NCBI RefSeq assembly: GCF_004359215.1
Contig: NC_090612.1
Span: 116,854 to 180,853, forward strand
DNA length: 64,000 bases
Origin: Bremia lactucae
Lineage: Eukaryota > Oomycota > Peronosporomycetes > Peronosporales > Peronosporaceae
Direction of reading: 5' to 3'
Made by a program: the position numbers and the translations under genes. The notes under the pieces are model-generated. The model ran no database searches and had not been told where the DNA came from. It was given only the letters and a program-made list of their open reading frames with translations. Shown here piece by piece: positions 10,808 through 20,639 of this stretch (positions within the stretch are counted from its first letter, which is position 1; every line of letters starts with the position of its first letter).

Positions 10808-11930
10808 TTATATTCCACGGAGATAGTATCTTCCGCGAAGAAAGGATAGCCACCTCGCCATTCTATGCAAGAGGTGTGGGCTATTCAAGGCCGTGCGTAA
10901 TGACGCATGGTCCGTATATGCGATGAACGGTCTATCTCCTCGGAGATAGACCCTAAATTTAGCCAGTGCATATTTCATGGCAAGGAGTTTCTTGTCATGC
11001 ACTGGGTAATTGCGTTCAGCTGGTTGCAGCTGACGCGATTGGTAACAGACGACGCGCTCTGCGCCGTCTGTATCGTATTGCATTAACGCACAGCCGATTG
11101 CGAAATCACTGGCGTCACAGACCACATGGAATGGTATGTCTTGATCTGCAATCGCCAACATGGGCGATTGCATCAAGCTTCGTTCTATATCTTTAAAGGA
11201 ACGCTGACAATCAGTGTTTAATAGCCATTTCGCGTCTTTTTTCAAGAGACGAGAGAGATGTACTGTCATCTCGGCATAATTGTGGGAGCACTTGTGCAAG
11301 TACGCCGCTAATCCAAGGAACTTTCTAAGTCACTTGACATCGACTGGAACTGGTCAGTCGGTAATTGCCTTGATCTTTTCGGGATCAGGGCGCACGCCGT
11401 GTTTACCAACGATGCACCCAAGAAGTGGTATTTCGCTTCAGCGAATATGCGCTTCTTGAGATTTGCGTACAACTTATGCTTTCGCATAAGTGTAAGATTC
11501 TGACGAACGTGAGTTTTATGAACTTCCACGTCCGTCTTTCCGTCCATGGCCTGGCTATGGACGAATTCACCGTCAAAATAGCTCGGTGCGAATTCTTGCA
11601 CCGGTCTCAACAGATTCGTTACGCTTCTGTTGAATGTTGCAGGGGCGTTACTAAGCCCCTGTGGTATAACTAGCCATTCCCAGAGCATCCCACTGGGAGT
11701 GCTCACTGCTGTGTACGGGATGTCCTGTATATAAGGATCTGATAAGATCCATCCATCAGATCCATAGACGACCAGATGGTACTCTTAGATACACCATCTA
11801 TGATTACGTCTTTTCTAGGTATCGGCGTTTGAGCCGGTACCGTTGCAGCATTCGATTTATTGAATGCGTGCACTATCCGCCACCTTCCTGTAGCCTTTTG
11901 CACACGGAGGTAGGAGAGCTATGTGGGATG
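10808..11930 (-). pseudogene. Gy1 copy 1 reverse transcriptase and RNase H, broken
   Basis: 11703-11903 holds the RT start (GRWRIVHAFNK, then SSMDLMDGSYQI with the first catalytic Asp). 11308-11706 holds PSGMLWEWLVIPQGLSNAPA and the palm motif, which reads YFDG instead of YFDD, losing a catalytic Asp. 10808-11299 is the RNase H part with CDASDFAIG, HDKKLLAMKYA and YTDHASL, so its catalytic residues are mostly visible, although the usual KELLA is KKLLA here. Frame breaks between the parts make this a pseudogene. Confidence 0.85.
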
Positions 11931-12660
11931 ATTGACTCTCTTACATGGCCCGCTTTTAATCGATCGATAAAGAATTTATCGAGCGCAAGTCCTTGTTCAC
12001 GATGCAGTGGCCACTGCTTCATGACACAATACTTCGAGCTCGGTTTGAGCTCTATCTCATTTCGAGTACCTTTATCCTTAGGCCACTCGCATGGAGCTAT
12101 TTTAGGGAGTACATCCCTGAATTCAATGAAATCCTTGTATAAAGGATTTGTTTAAGGTGACTCCCAGGATTGAGTACTATATTTCTCAATCCGAGTATTC
12201 ACATCGAGGACACTTTCGTCCATCGATGAGCTGCTGAGAACCCGCTCGTTATCTGCAAAATTACAGCTGACCGAGTATCGGCTATGTATTCGTCCTCTGT
12301 GATGAGTACACAGATCAACTTGATTCTACTACTATGTAGATCTCTCAAGAATCGCTTGGGTTCTAGGGTTGGTAATTGAGTTATCTCCGAAGTTAACTTC
12401 GGAGGCGCATACCGATCAAGAGTATAAGAGCCTACTCTTGATCCGTCATTAACCAAGACATCCAATGCCTCGGTTTCTTCCTGGAATTTTTCCACAGGCT
12501 GCCGAGGGATCAATCCCTCGGGATGCTGAAGTCTAGTACTTCAGCATTAACTATTTGAGGAGATTTCTTCTCAAGTACGTAGGGACTTATTCCCTCAACG
12601 TCTTCTGACTGTTATTGCGCTGTCACACTCGAGTCCTCTACGGTCGACTCTCTACTCGAC

Positions 12661-13317
12661 CTAGGATCGTCGTGTAGCAGAGAGTCGACCTAGTCCATTT
12701 TGGACAACCAGTATCTTCCTTGAATGTCGCCCGCTAGGCGTACATTCATGTCTCAATCCGCTCGACTTATTCGAGTGAGGGACCTTCGGCGCTGCCTGTG
12801 CATTCGCACAGCCGCTGGCAGCTGACTCCACAGGGTGATTAGTAATCATACTGTGATCTTGTGCAGTCGTATTAATGACCGTACCACAAGTGAGGCCATC
12901 GCACTCACTCGTAGTACATCCACAACGCTTGTGGACGCTTAAGACGTTCATCAGATGGCCATCTGATGAACAAGTGACAGGCATCGTTACGGATCGATGC
13001 TGCCAGCGGATTCTTAACTCATATTTTCCGAGCCAAGGTAAGCCTAGGAGGACATCAAAGTTGTCATCCAAATCCAGTACGATGAAATCATCATCGTACT
13101 GTAAATCTTTTAACGTGTAGTGAAATTTCACTACGCGTTTCATTACTGTTATCGATGCGTCTGTCGCTAAACGCACCGTCATCTTCGTTGGAGGGATGTC
13201 GCGCTCGACATATTCGAGACTACGACCCTCTATCGACTGGCGACGAATAAAGTTATTCGACGCCCCACAGTCTACTAGGGTTCTAAGTGACAGATTTTCT
13301 GTCACTTCTAACTTCAA
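12661..13317 (-). pseudogene. Gy1 copy 1 aspartic protease region
   Basis: The frame (218 codons) contains LVDCGASNNFI near residue 15, the retropepsin active site with Cys where most families have Ser or Thr, and VLLGLPWLGKYELRI, the second conserved block, near residue 90. It would mature Gag-Pol. The N-terminal side is damaged by an 89-bp tandem duplication (13247-13424). The same DCGASNNF appears in copy 3 at about 48550, so the Cys is a family feature rather than a fresh mutation. Confidence 0.8.
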
Positions 13318-13424
13318 GGTGATGGGGGATTCCTCATAAAGTTATTCGACGCCCCATAGTCTACTAGGGCTCTAAGTGACAGATTTTCTCTCACTTTTAA
13401 CTTCAAGGTGATGAGGGATCCCTC
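13247..13424. repeat. 89-bp tandem duplication in the protease gene
   Basis: The unit 13247-13335 (starting ATAAAGTTATTCGACGCCCC) is repeated at 13336-13424 with a handful of differences. Copy 3 of the element has a single unit near 48538. As 89 is not a multiple of three, the duplication breaks the gag-protease frame. Confidence 0.85.
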
Positions 13425-13639
13425 ATCGCCAGGTGCAGAGACACATGATGATTGTGTGTCTGGAGCAACTTTCGTAAGAAATTTACAAATTCTCTCTTGA
13501 GGTTGCTGGAAAAGTAGGGCGTTTCGCCCCTACTGACCTAGACCGTTTTTTGGCGGTCCGCCTCGCTGTTGTAATTTCGCAACAACGTCGGACCCGCGAC
13601 CGTTGCTCTTTCTGGCAGACGGTCCAAAATTACGTTCAG

Positions 13640-14398
13640 TACCTTTTGGTGCTGGGCGTGGGGCACTACACTCATGAGCGTAGTGTCTTAATTTTTGGCA
13701 GCGATGGCATTTCTGCGATCGCTTATTGTTCGTAAGCGAGGTCTCTCGCTTTCGACGTAAGAAAGGTCCATGGGTTGTGGACCTCCTAACTCGTGTCGTC
13801 TTGGAGGACGATATGATGACGAACTAGCTTACGCCTGTCTCAAACTTAAGTCCTCCTGTTCCGCAACGGATATTGCTTCTTCAAGCGAATCCAGTTCCAA
13901 GCGGAACAGATGGGTTCTCACGAGACCTACCGTAAGACCTTGCATGAACACCGTAATCAACGTGCGTTCATGAACTGGATTGTTCGTGATACAATTCGCT
14001 AAGAGTCGTATATGCTGAGCATAAGCGTGAGCATCACGCTTGCCTTGCATGAGTTTTAGAAGCTCTGATCGAGCCCCGAATTCATCCCTAGGCGGTTCGA
14101 ACGTCTGTTGAGGCCGGGCTTTGAAAGCCTCTTGCGAGCCAAATACATATGGGTCGCGCAACTTGAGACCTACTGCCCAAGTTTTGGCACGACCTGCCAA
14201 ATTTGACTGAGCCAATGTGACCTGCATTTGCTCGTCGACGACGTGACGAGCCCTTATGGCATCGTCCAACTCGACAAACCATCTTAGGAGGGAGTCTTCT
14301 TCGACTCCCTTATACTTAGAGATGTGATTCTTTAAGGTTTCGGGACGACGCGTGTGCGTCATACCAGGTACAGGGGTATGTACCTGTTGTAACCACAA
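13640..14398 (-). pseudogene. Gy1 copy 1 Gag, 5' truncated
   Basis: The frame 13829-14398 is the capsid part of a gypsy Gag: RWFVELDDAIRARHVVD, ARTWAVGLKLRDPYVFG-like block, then EFGARSELLKLMQGKRDAHAYAQH. A CCHC knuckle CHRCQKLRHYAHEC follows at 13668-13709 in another frame. Compared with copy 3 (49749 and upstream), the first part of gag and the leader are missing: the sequence passes from TTGAGAGCCT directly into a damaged LTR end near 14424. Confidence 0.8.
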
Positions 14399-14423
14399 CA
14401 GTTCTGCCTGTTGAGAGCCTTGG

Positions 14424-14866
14424 CGTATCGAGGCACTACTGACTTGTACTGCTTCAGTACAAGTCCACGTCTCACTGCCTCAGTGCGAGTGGTGCCTCAC
14501 GTCACTTCACGTACACTAGTACGGGCAGAGGAAGACTCTCTTTAAAACACTTGCTTTTAAAGAGGGTTAATTAGAAACTGTATTTAATATAATTAAGCTC
14601 TTCTGTTTCGATCCATTTAATACTAACTTAATCAAAGACTAATACAAAACATGTTATAAAGTCCTATATGTCTCTCTTTTTGCGCGCGTCCAGCGCTGAC
14701 TGGACCGCGGAGAAAGTAGATATAATGGTCCATATCTACCAATGGATAAGCTTTTAGAGTATTGCCTATGTAAAGTAAAATTCTCCAAATAATATCTACC
14801 TTTTAGATAAAATATTAATTAACAACCTTATAGTGTTAATTTCATGTAACGATACACCCCGTTACA
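14424..14866 (-). repeat. Gy1 copy 1, 5' LTR
   Basis: The repeat is homologous to 7529-7970 over its whole length and ends with CCCCGTTACA at 14866. Its other end is damaged (CGTATCGAGGCAC where the sister has TGTAACGGGGCAC) because a deletion joined it to gag. The target duplication ACATA follows at 14867-14871. Confidence 0.88.
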
Positions 14867-15281
14867 ACATACACAAGGGTTTGTCGCAATGTGAACCGGT
14901 GGGTCTAATTACTTTATTTAAGTAACTGACCATCCACTTAATGGGGACTGTGTTACATTGGGGCAACTTTAATCCGTTACATGGTGTGAATATAACATTT
15001 TCATTTAGTTATTAATTTGTCTTTCCACCATCGTCTTACTTCACCTTAATCGTTTATGAATAATTTTTGTTTATATGTTTTTTTTGTGAGCCACTTAAGC
15101 GTTAGAGCGACTTCAAAAATATTGCCACATCCATTTGAATTAAACGCAAAAATAGTATTTTGGAAGGAGCGACAGCCACATCGCCAATTGTTGCGAAAGA
15201 TGTAGTGACGGTGCCACTGTCCATCGGGAGGTTAGATTGGAACGGAACAATGGCTCGCACAAATGCACAATCGACAAGGTT
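14867..15281. other. Intergenic, no gene seen
   Basis: The AT-rich stretch starts with the target duplication ACATA of Gy1 copy 1 and ends with the 3' flank of the TspO-like gene read from the other strand. I see no coding frame or RNA gene. It marks the border between the retrotransposon and the host-gene island. Confidence 0.5.
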
Positions 15282-16316
15282 TCACACAGTTCCATACTCG
15301 GACGTAGTCTCATACATGAATGACTTAAACTCGTTGCTTCCTCTTAAAATCCTGGATCTGCATAGATTCACACATTTAGAAGCTTTAAGCTTACCGGAGC
15401 TAATATATGCGACTTACGCTTGCCAGTGGGCGGTGTAGACGTATCGCACGCTGTCGATGAACACCAGGACCGGAAATACAGGCGCAACCACAACAGCGAC
15501 AGCGCGAAGTTCATTAAACACTTCTTGGGTGTCTCCAGGGTATGAAGACTGCTTAAATATAAGACCAAACAATACCCAAGTGACAACAAGACCCACTACC
15601 GGATCATGACCATGGACGTATGTGCTAAACATTAACACGAGCAGCGCCCCTAATAATGACGCATAGACACCAAATCCAAAAAAGGCACCGTGTAGTTCTT
15701 GCAGAACACCTGCAATGCTAAATATTACATCAGCACTGAGCCAGCCAAAATAAAGTCGTATGGAGAACTCGCTGCAAAAGTAGTAGACCCAGGCTTGAGA
15801 GTGCCTCAGTGTGGGGTGACGCACTACGAACAAATAGAGTGGCAGCATCGTGGACCAGAGCACAATAAGCGCAAACGTCGCCATGTGCAACCACTTCAAC
15901 CACAATTCGAGCACTACCCAGAATGTGCTAGCCAGGCATGCGAGCTGGAACCATTGCCGCAGAAACTTCGGGTCGTCTGACGTATAGTAGAAGCTGAAGG
16001 TCGGGTAAAAGCGATCCGTGATCACAGTCATGGCCGTAAAGGTATATATAAGCATCCATATAGTAAACACATAGGGTGGAGGTGCAAGAGGGTTCTTGGG
16101 TTCGAGTGTTGAGGCCGTAAATTTTGCAGACGGTGGCGATCCGCTACCGTCCGTAGCCCCGGAGGATGGAACGATATTTGAGTCGTGGCCTGTAACAGAA
16201 GGCCAAGATTTTTCAGGGGCAAAGTAGTAGACACCAATAACTATCGCAGTCTGTAGTACGAAGAGCAAAAGGTTAGCAGTAGGCAAATGCCAGTCTGATG
16301 ACGCCGACACCACCAT
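15282..16316 (-). CDS. TspO/tryptophan-rich-sensory-like multi-membrane protein 1
   Basis: Exon 1 is 16316-15418, exon 2 is 15357-15282; the spliced protein has 324 residues. Exon 1 shows about eight hydrophobic segments, a Ser/Thr/Pro-rich loop at about residues 40-78, and the block PPPYVFTIWMLIYTF at 79-93, close to the P-x-x-F-x-IW-x-LIY signature of TspO-like and related tryptophan-rich membrane proteins. Without splicing the frame would stop inside a GTAAGT donor right after Ala300. Splicing adds 24 residues ending SEYGTV. The start at 16316 is the first Met and its ATGGTG context matches the paralogue at 17897. The neighbour at 16993-17897 is a tandem paralogue, as shown by the shared IWxLIYxFxA and SFY blocks. 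The substrate is unknown; TspO family members bind tetrapyrroles or lipids, but the longer proteins of this kind are uncharacterised. Confidence 0.8.
15358..15417 (-). other. Intron, 60 bp, of TspO-like gene 1
   Basis: On the minus strand the intron begins GTAAGT, a perfect donor, and ends TATGCAG. It interrupts an Ala codon after its second base. Removing it gives a 76-nt last exon. The paralogue at 16993-17897 has an intron of 59 bp at the same place and phase, also with GTAAGT, and a last exon of exactly 76 nt. Confidence 0.75.
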
Positions 16317-16992
16317 GAGTGCTGAATTTTGGTCGATGTTATGTCATTCAATAATTGTAATTGGCGCGAAATAGACGCACTTGTTGGAGTAAATTAAAAC
16401 TGAAGCGTTTCAACGGATTGATATTTCATATTTACTTTTAATGGTGATTGCGGGCAGCAATTTAAATAATAGTGGTAGCACCAGTGGCAGCAAGTAGTGG
16501 CAGCAGGAGCAGACAAAGTTGCTTGCACTGTTGAAGATGTTCTGAGCGTCACTTTCGATACAAACATGCCTCGAATTGTAGCGTCACGAAGCGAATAGGC
16601 AGCACAGCAAAATAACGGTGAATGATGTTAAATATTCGACAAATGGTCTGTCACAATGTAGTAAGCTTGGTAAAAAGCTCGCTTCCATCGGAAATCGTGA
16701 TTCAGCACTTTAGCCATTAATTATATAAATTGCTGCTTCACTTTCTAATAAAATTTCGTCAAGCCACCCTTAAGGTTGCTGATCTTTAACGGATATTTTG
16801 CGGCCGAGCCCAGAATGATATGCAATCGTGCGATACGCAGTAATTAATAGAATAGGCTTTGCTTCAATAATATCAACTTTAAAAAGCCCCAAGTGACTAG
16901 CATTTGCCGATTGACAGGATGATGCTCGAGGAACGCAATATTTACGTTTGGTATTCCTGGCATTTCCCAAAATTCGCGAAATTTTCCGAATA
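16317..16992. other. Intergenic between the TspO-like paralogues
   Basis: The 676-bp stretch holds the promoter side of gene 1 and the 3' flank of gene 2. It is AT-rich, with a short degenerate repeat of GTGGCAGCA around 16463-16508. I see no supported coding frame; a 96-codon frame at 16770-17060 overlaps the last exon of gene 2 and has no recognisable features. Confidence 0.5.
16352..16367 (-). promoter_or_regulatory. Possible oomycete initiator element of TspO-like gene 1
   Basis: On the minus strand GCGCCAATTACAATTA lies about 36-50 bases before the ATG. It agrees at 11 of 16 positions with the oomycete initiator consensus GCTCATTYYNCAWTTT, including the conserved CAWTT part, and is at a typical distance. 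The match is partial, so the call is tentative. Confidence 0.3.
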
Positions 16993-17897
16993 CTACGCGT
17001 TAGTAGTGCCGTAGTCGATGGGATTGTTACCAAAAAGAGGAAACCCCGAATGTAGCACACGAAATTGCCTATAATTCATATCAAACTTAGTTATAACTTA
17101 ATGCATCAACGCTCGTGTTATACTTACGCCTTGATGTCCAGCAATTTCCGCAAGACCGAAATCACAATAAAAGTTGCAACGACGGCCGCACTTTGAGAAG
17201 CGCAGGCGCGGATGCTCAATGCAATAACGTTCACATGCGCTTTGAAAGTGGCATTCTTCAACGCAAGGCCTACCAGCGCCCAGATCACAACGAGACCAAA
17301 TGCAAGATCACCCTCGTAAATGACTGCAAAGAGTGCACCCACCGCCAGCAACGATAGCAGCGCCACATAGAATGTGAGTGACAGATATCCACCAGCAACA
17401 TACTGGGCCGTAACGGCGAGGCTGATGAGCATGGCGGCACATGTCCAAGCAAAGTAAATGGTGAGTCCCAGCTCACTAAGTACGAACTTTTTGAGATCAA
17501 AACCAATGCATCGGCGGTCCGCGATGATTTGTGAGTAAAGTACGAACAGCGAGAGCCACAAGATCATAAGCGTAACGGTGGCCACGTTCACATATTCGTT
17601 GGTGAACAAAACAATCCACGCCATGTTCATTAAGCACGCGACAGCAAATAGCGCGCGGAGCATTTTGGCGTTGGAAGCGCTCTCGTAGAAAGAGATGGAG
17701 GGCCAAAAGCAGTCGACAGCAACAGAAGCGGCTAAGAACGCATATATCAAACCCCATATTCTAAATGCGAACGGAGCAGGGGTTATTAGTGTCTCATAAT
17801 GGCGTGACATAGGGCCGATATTGCGCGAAAACAAGCCATTGACAAAGAGTTGGATCACGAAGAGCACTAAGTTCACAGACGAAAGTAGTGCCACCAT
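16993..17897 (-). CDS. TspO/tryptophan-rich-sensory-like multi-membrane protein 2
   Basis: Exon 1 is 17897-17128, exon 2 is 17068-16993; the spliced protein has 281 residues. There is an N-terminal hydrophobic segment (residues 4-24), the signature TPAPFAFRIWGLIYAF at 39-54, an NMAW motif at 91-94 typical of this family, and six or more further membrane segments. The unspliced frame would end with LLDIKA and a TAA that lies inside GTAAGT. Splicing adds 24 residues with a DYGTTNA end, comparable to EYGTV in gene 1. Both genes point the same way and arose by tandem duplication; gene 2 lacks the long Ser/Thr/Pro loop of gene 1. The ligand and the cellular membrane are unknown. Confidence 0.82.
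17069..17127 (-). other. Intron, 59 bp, of TspO-like gene 2
   Basis: The intron begins GTAAGTATAAC and ends GAATTATAG on the minus strand, with a branch-point-like ATAACTAAG inside. Phase and position equal those of the intron in gene 1. The last exon is 76 nt in both genes, which is hard to explain by chance. Confidence 0.75.
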
Positions 17898-18258
17898 GAA
17901 GAAAAGTATTGATCGTTGTCAGATTGAAAATGGTTGATGGGAACGTTTCCCAAAATTTATAGTTCGTTAATATTTTCTCTTTTAGAAATAATAATTAATA
18001 TTCCTCTTAAAGAAAATAAAATTTATGTAACCGAGCCGGTATTTTGAGCCTCAACCTATTATGAAAAAAGCAACGCCTCTGTTGAATCAGGCTTTGGTGA
18101 TCGTGCGCTGCAGTGACCACGCGCCTCGTAGTGTTCAATCAATCGCGATTGGTAATTGAATTCAAGGCTGCTTTATATAATTAGTACACCATGATCCGGC
18201 ATTTATTAACAAGTTAACTTGTTTAATCACGTTAAAAATTCGCGTAGCTCTATCTCAA
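17898..18258. other. Intergenic between TspO-like gene 2 and the synthetase gene
   Basis: The 361-bp AT-rich stretch holds the promoter side of TspO-like gene 2 and the 3' flank of the synthetase gene. A CCATTTTCAATCT stretch on the minus strand (17921-17933) resembles an oomycete initiator only weakly. A perfect 16-bp palindrome AACAAGTTAACTTGTT lies at 18209-18224. No coding frame is supported. Confidence 0.45.
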
Positions 18259-20639
18259 TCATCTCGTGATTCGGAACGAGCGCACCTTAGTTAAGAGTTC
18301 TTTAGCGTCGCCAGTTGAAAAATGCTTGCGAACAGGCTCCAGAATTCTATCAAAGTACAAAAGTTAAGGTAAGCGCAGTCACAAACGAACAGCAAAATAA
18401 TAGTTTGAAAATACTCGTTCAAATACTTGGCCAAAGCAGCTTTCACTTCTACACCGCTTAACTCGCGAGCAACAAATGCATCCTCAAGCTCTTTGTAAGT
18501 GACAAATGACTTCTTTGAGCCGTCCATAAGCTTCACAGTAACCCCTTGAGAAGCAAAGCATGGAAAAATGATGTGCATCATGTAATCAAGGATCGGATTT
18601 GCATCCACGAAGCCCTCAGGACAAAATGCTTTCTCAATCTTTCGGCTCACATCGTCGGCACTGTCCTCCATAAAAATAGCCGATTCCGGATCACTTTTTG
18701 ACATCTTCTCCTGGCCTTCCTTTAAGCCCATCAGCATGTGGTGGCTCAAAATAACAGGCTTAAACCGAATTTTTGCTTGATCACAGTAGTCGCGTGCAAG
18801 CATGTTAATTTTGCGCTGATCAATGCCCAGCTGGCAGATGTCTGCATTCAAGTTAAAAATGTCAGCACATTGCATCAGCGGGTAGAGGATTTGCGCAGCC
18901 TGCATGCCCTCCTTTTCCTTGCGCCCCATAATTGTGCAGCACTTAAGCGTGCGAGCAATTGTCGTACGGCGGGCAATATCCATCACACGGAGCCAGTACG
19001 AAGAGCTGTGTGAAATAATTTCTTTTGATGCCCACAAAAATTCTACATTAGTCATATCCATGCCCACGGATTTCCAGATCTCGACCATATATTGGCCAAC
19101 GATACAGATTTTGTCCAAATCTCCGCCCATCTTGTTGTTAAGCATAGCAAACCAATCAGCCACCCAGAAACGAAACACACTGCCGGTTGACGTAAGCTTG
19201 TTGACATTTACAGTGCGCAGAACACCCTGAGCTATATGCATGCGTCCCGAAGGTTCAAAACCATCGTAGCATATGGGGTGGGCTTTCTTCTCCAACAAAG
19301 CCTGCAATTCGTTTTCCTGAATGCACTCTTCACCAACAGAGCGAGCCACAGTATAGCGCTCTATTAGCGAAAGCGACGAAGGCTTCCACTCTTTCGTAGC
19401 CTCAGGAAATCCTGGTAATGAAAGGTTTACTAATTTGTCACTATCCAATACCGGGGACAGATTGAGCTTTTTGATACTCGAAAGCATCGTTTTTAGCGGA
19501 CCGCTAGCAAAATGTTGGCGCACGGGCTCGAGTAATGCGTTTATATACTTCGTAAGACACGGCTTCAGATCTGCCGGATGCACCTTCTCCTCGCTAAAAG
19601 CTACTTCAAGATCATTATAAGAGGCAAAGATTAGGTTGCCACCATTCTTTTCGCTCCGCTCTAGCGTAATACCATTCGCTTGAAAAGGAAAGATTAAGTG
19701 CTTCATGTAATCTAGAACAGGGTTACCATTTACCTCACCGGGTACACAATATGCCTTCTTAATCTTCGTCTTGACCTCCGCTGCCGTATCATCCACGTAT
19801 ATGGCCGACTCAGCGTCTGTGCAACTCATCTTAAATTGTTCTTGTTTTAAGCCAAGCAAAAGTGGGTGCGTAAGAAACACCGGCTTGTTAGGCAGACCTT
19901 TACAAGATATATAGTCTCGCACGAGATTATTGCCAGCCTCCTGGTCAGCGCCGAGTTGGTAAATGTCAGCCTGTAGCATAAAACCGTCCGCTAGTTGCAT
20001 GAGAGGGTACAAAATGCGATTCGTGTTGTGCACAGCATCATCTGTCTTTCGACCCATAATGGTCGCGCATTGCTGTACGCGCTCGACAGTGAAACTGCCA
20101 GCTGCGTCAAGAACTTGCGACCAATAAGCACCAGCGTGGTCTGCAGTTATAGTAGAGGCTAGCACAATCTCAAGATTTGGCAGCTTGTCAGCGTCCAGAC
20201 CCAGAGATTTCCAGACCTCCACCATGTAAGTGCTTACATTCTGTAGCTTCTTCAAATCACCACCAATCTTGTTATTAAGAAGTGCGTGTATATCAGCCAC
20301 TAGAAGACGCACGTGGCAGCCAGCGTCAATTAGACGCATAGCATTAAGCGTGCGAAGCAGACCGGATGCAAGTGTCATACGACCTGAGGGCTCAAGGCCG
20401 TCATAGGCTATTGGATGCGCCTTGTCGGCAAAAAGTGCACGCAGCTGGGCCTCAATCTCGGTAGACAGCGTTCCACCTGTTATGGCAGCAAGCTTGCACA
20501 GCTTTTCATCGATGCTAAGAGCGGCAGGGGCAGCGATAGCAGGCGCGACTTCCATCAAGGATGGTACGAGTTTCTCTTCAATCGGGGGATAGAAAAAATA
20601 TGTTTTTTTTGTTATGGATCGATTGCCTTGATGAAACAT
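18259..20639 (-). CDS. YARS: Double-length tyrosyl-tRNA synthetase
   Basis: The enzyme charges tRNA-Tyr with tyrosine. Exon 1 is 20639-18415, exon 2 is 18346-18259, giving 770 residues from the first Met or 742 from Met29 (20555). Met29 is the likelier start, because the codons before it look like an AT-rich 5' UTR. Two complete class I synthetase units lie in tandem, at about residues 45-395 and 425-770. The C-terminal unit keeps HIAQ (468-471, the HIGH motif), KMSKS (645-649) and GIDQRK (605-610). The N-terminal unit has TLAS (89-92), KMSCT (270-274) and GADQEA (230-235), so it is probably inactive in catalysis. Each unit ends with an anticodon-domain tail LEPVRxHF. The C-terminal one becomes complete only after removal of a 68-bp intron. 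One polypeptide should therefore fold as a pseudo-dimer with one active site. Confidence 0.93.
18347..18414 (-). other. Intron, 68 bp, of the tyrosyl-tRNA synthetase gene
   Basis: The intron begins GTATTTTC and ends CTTTGATAG on the minus strand, with a CTTAAC branch-point candidate. Removal joins AACGA to AATTCTGGAGCC and yields YLNEILEPVRKHF and then 20 more residues up to a TGA at 18261-18259. This matches the corresponding segment YINALLEPVRQHF of the N-terminal unit. Unspliced reading would give a false hydrophobic tail ending at about 18291. Confidence 0.9.

Larger units (their letters stand above)
7529..14866 (-). mobile_element. Ty3/gypsy element Gy1 copy 1, full length but decayed
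   Basis: Two LTRs of about 442 bp flank a gag-protease-RT-RNase H-integrase order on the minus strand, which defines Ty3/gypsy. The left LTR starts TGTAACGGGG and ends CCCCGTTACA, perfect 10-bp inverted ends. The 5 bp before it (7524-7528) and after the right LTR (14867-14871) are both ACATA, the target duplication. The polypurine tract is the complement of 7971-7984. The 5' leader, primer-binding site and first codons of gag are deleted at the right LTR junction near 14423, and the chromodomain region is deleted near 8890-8990 compared with copy 2. The two LTRs differ at very roughly 15 percent of positions by eye, so the insertion is not young. Confidence 0.93.

Noticed and set aside
15414..15439. 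HWQA-stop as the true C-terminus of TspO-like gene 1
   Set aside because: The stop lies in a GTAAGT donor shared with the paralogue, and splicing gives equal 76-nt last exons.
18209..18224. 16-bp palindrome AACAAGTTAACTTGTT as an operator or attachment site
   Set aside because: A single short AT-rich palindrome in a 3' flank; no repeat or context supports a function.
18291..18414. Hydrophobic C-terminal tail of the synthetase as a membrane anchor
   Set aside because: The tail is intron sequence; splicing restores the family-typical C-terminus.
18738..19620. Plus-strand frames inside the synthetase gene as an antisense gene
   Set aside because: They are short, without features and simply face a strongly conserved coding region.
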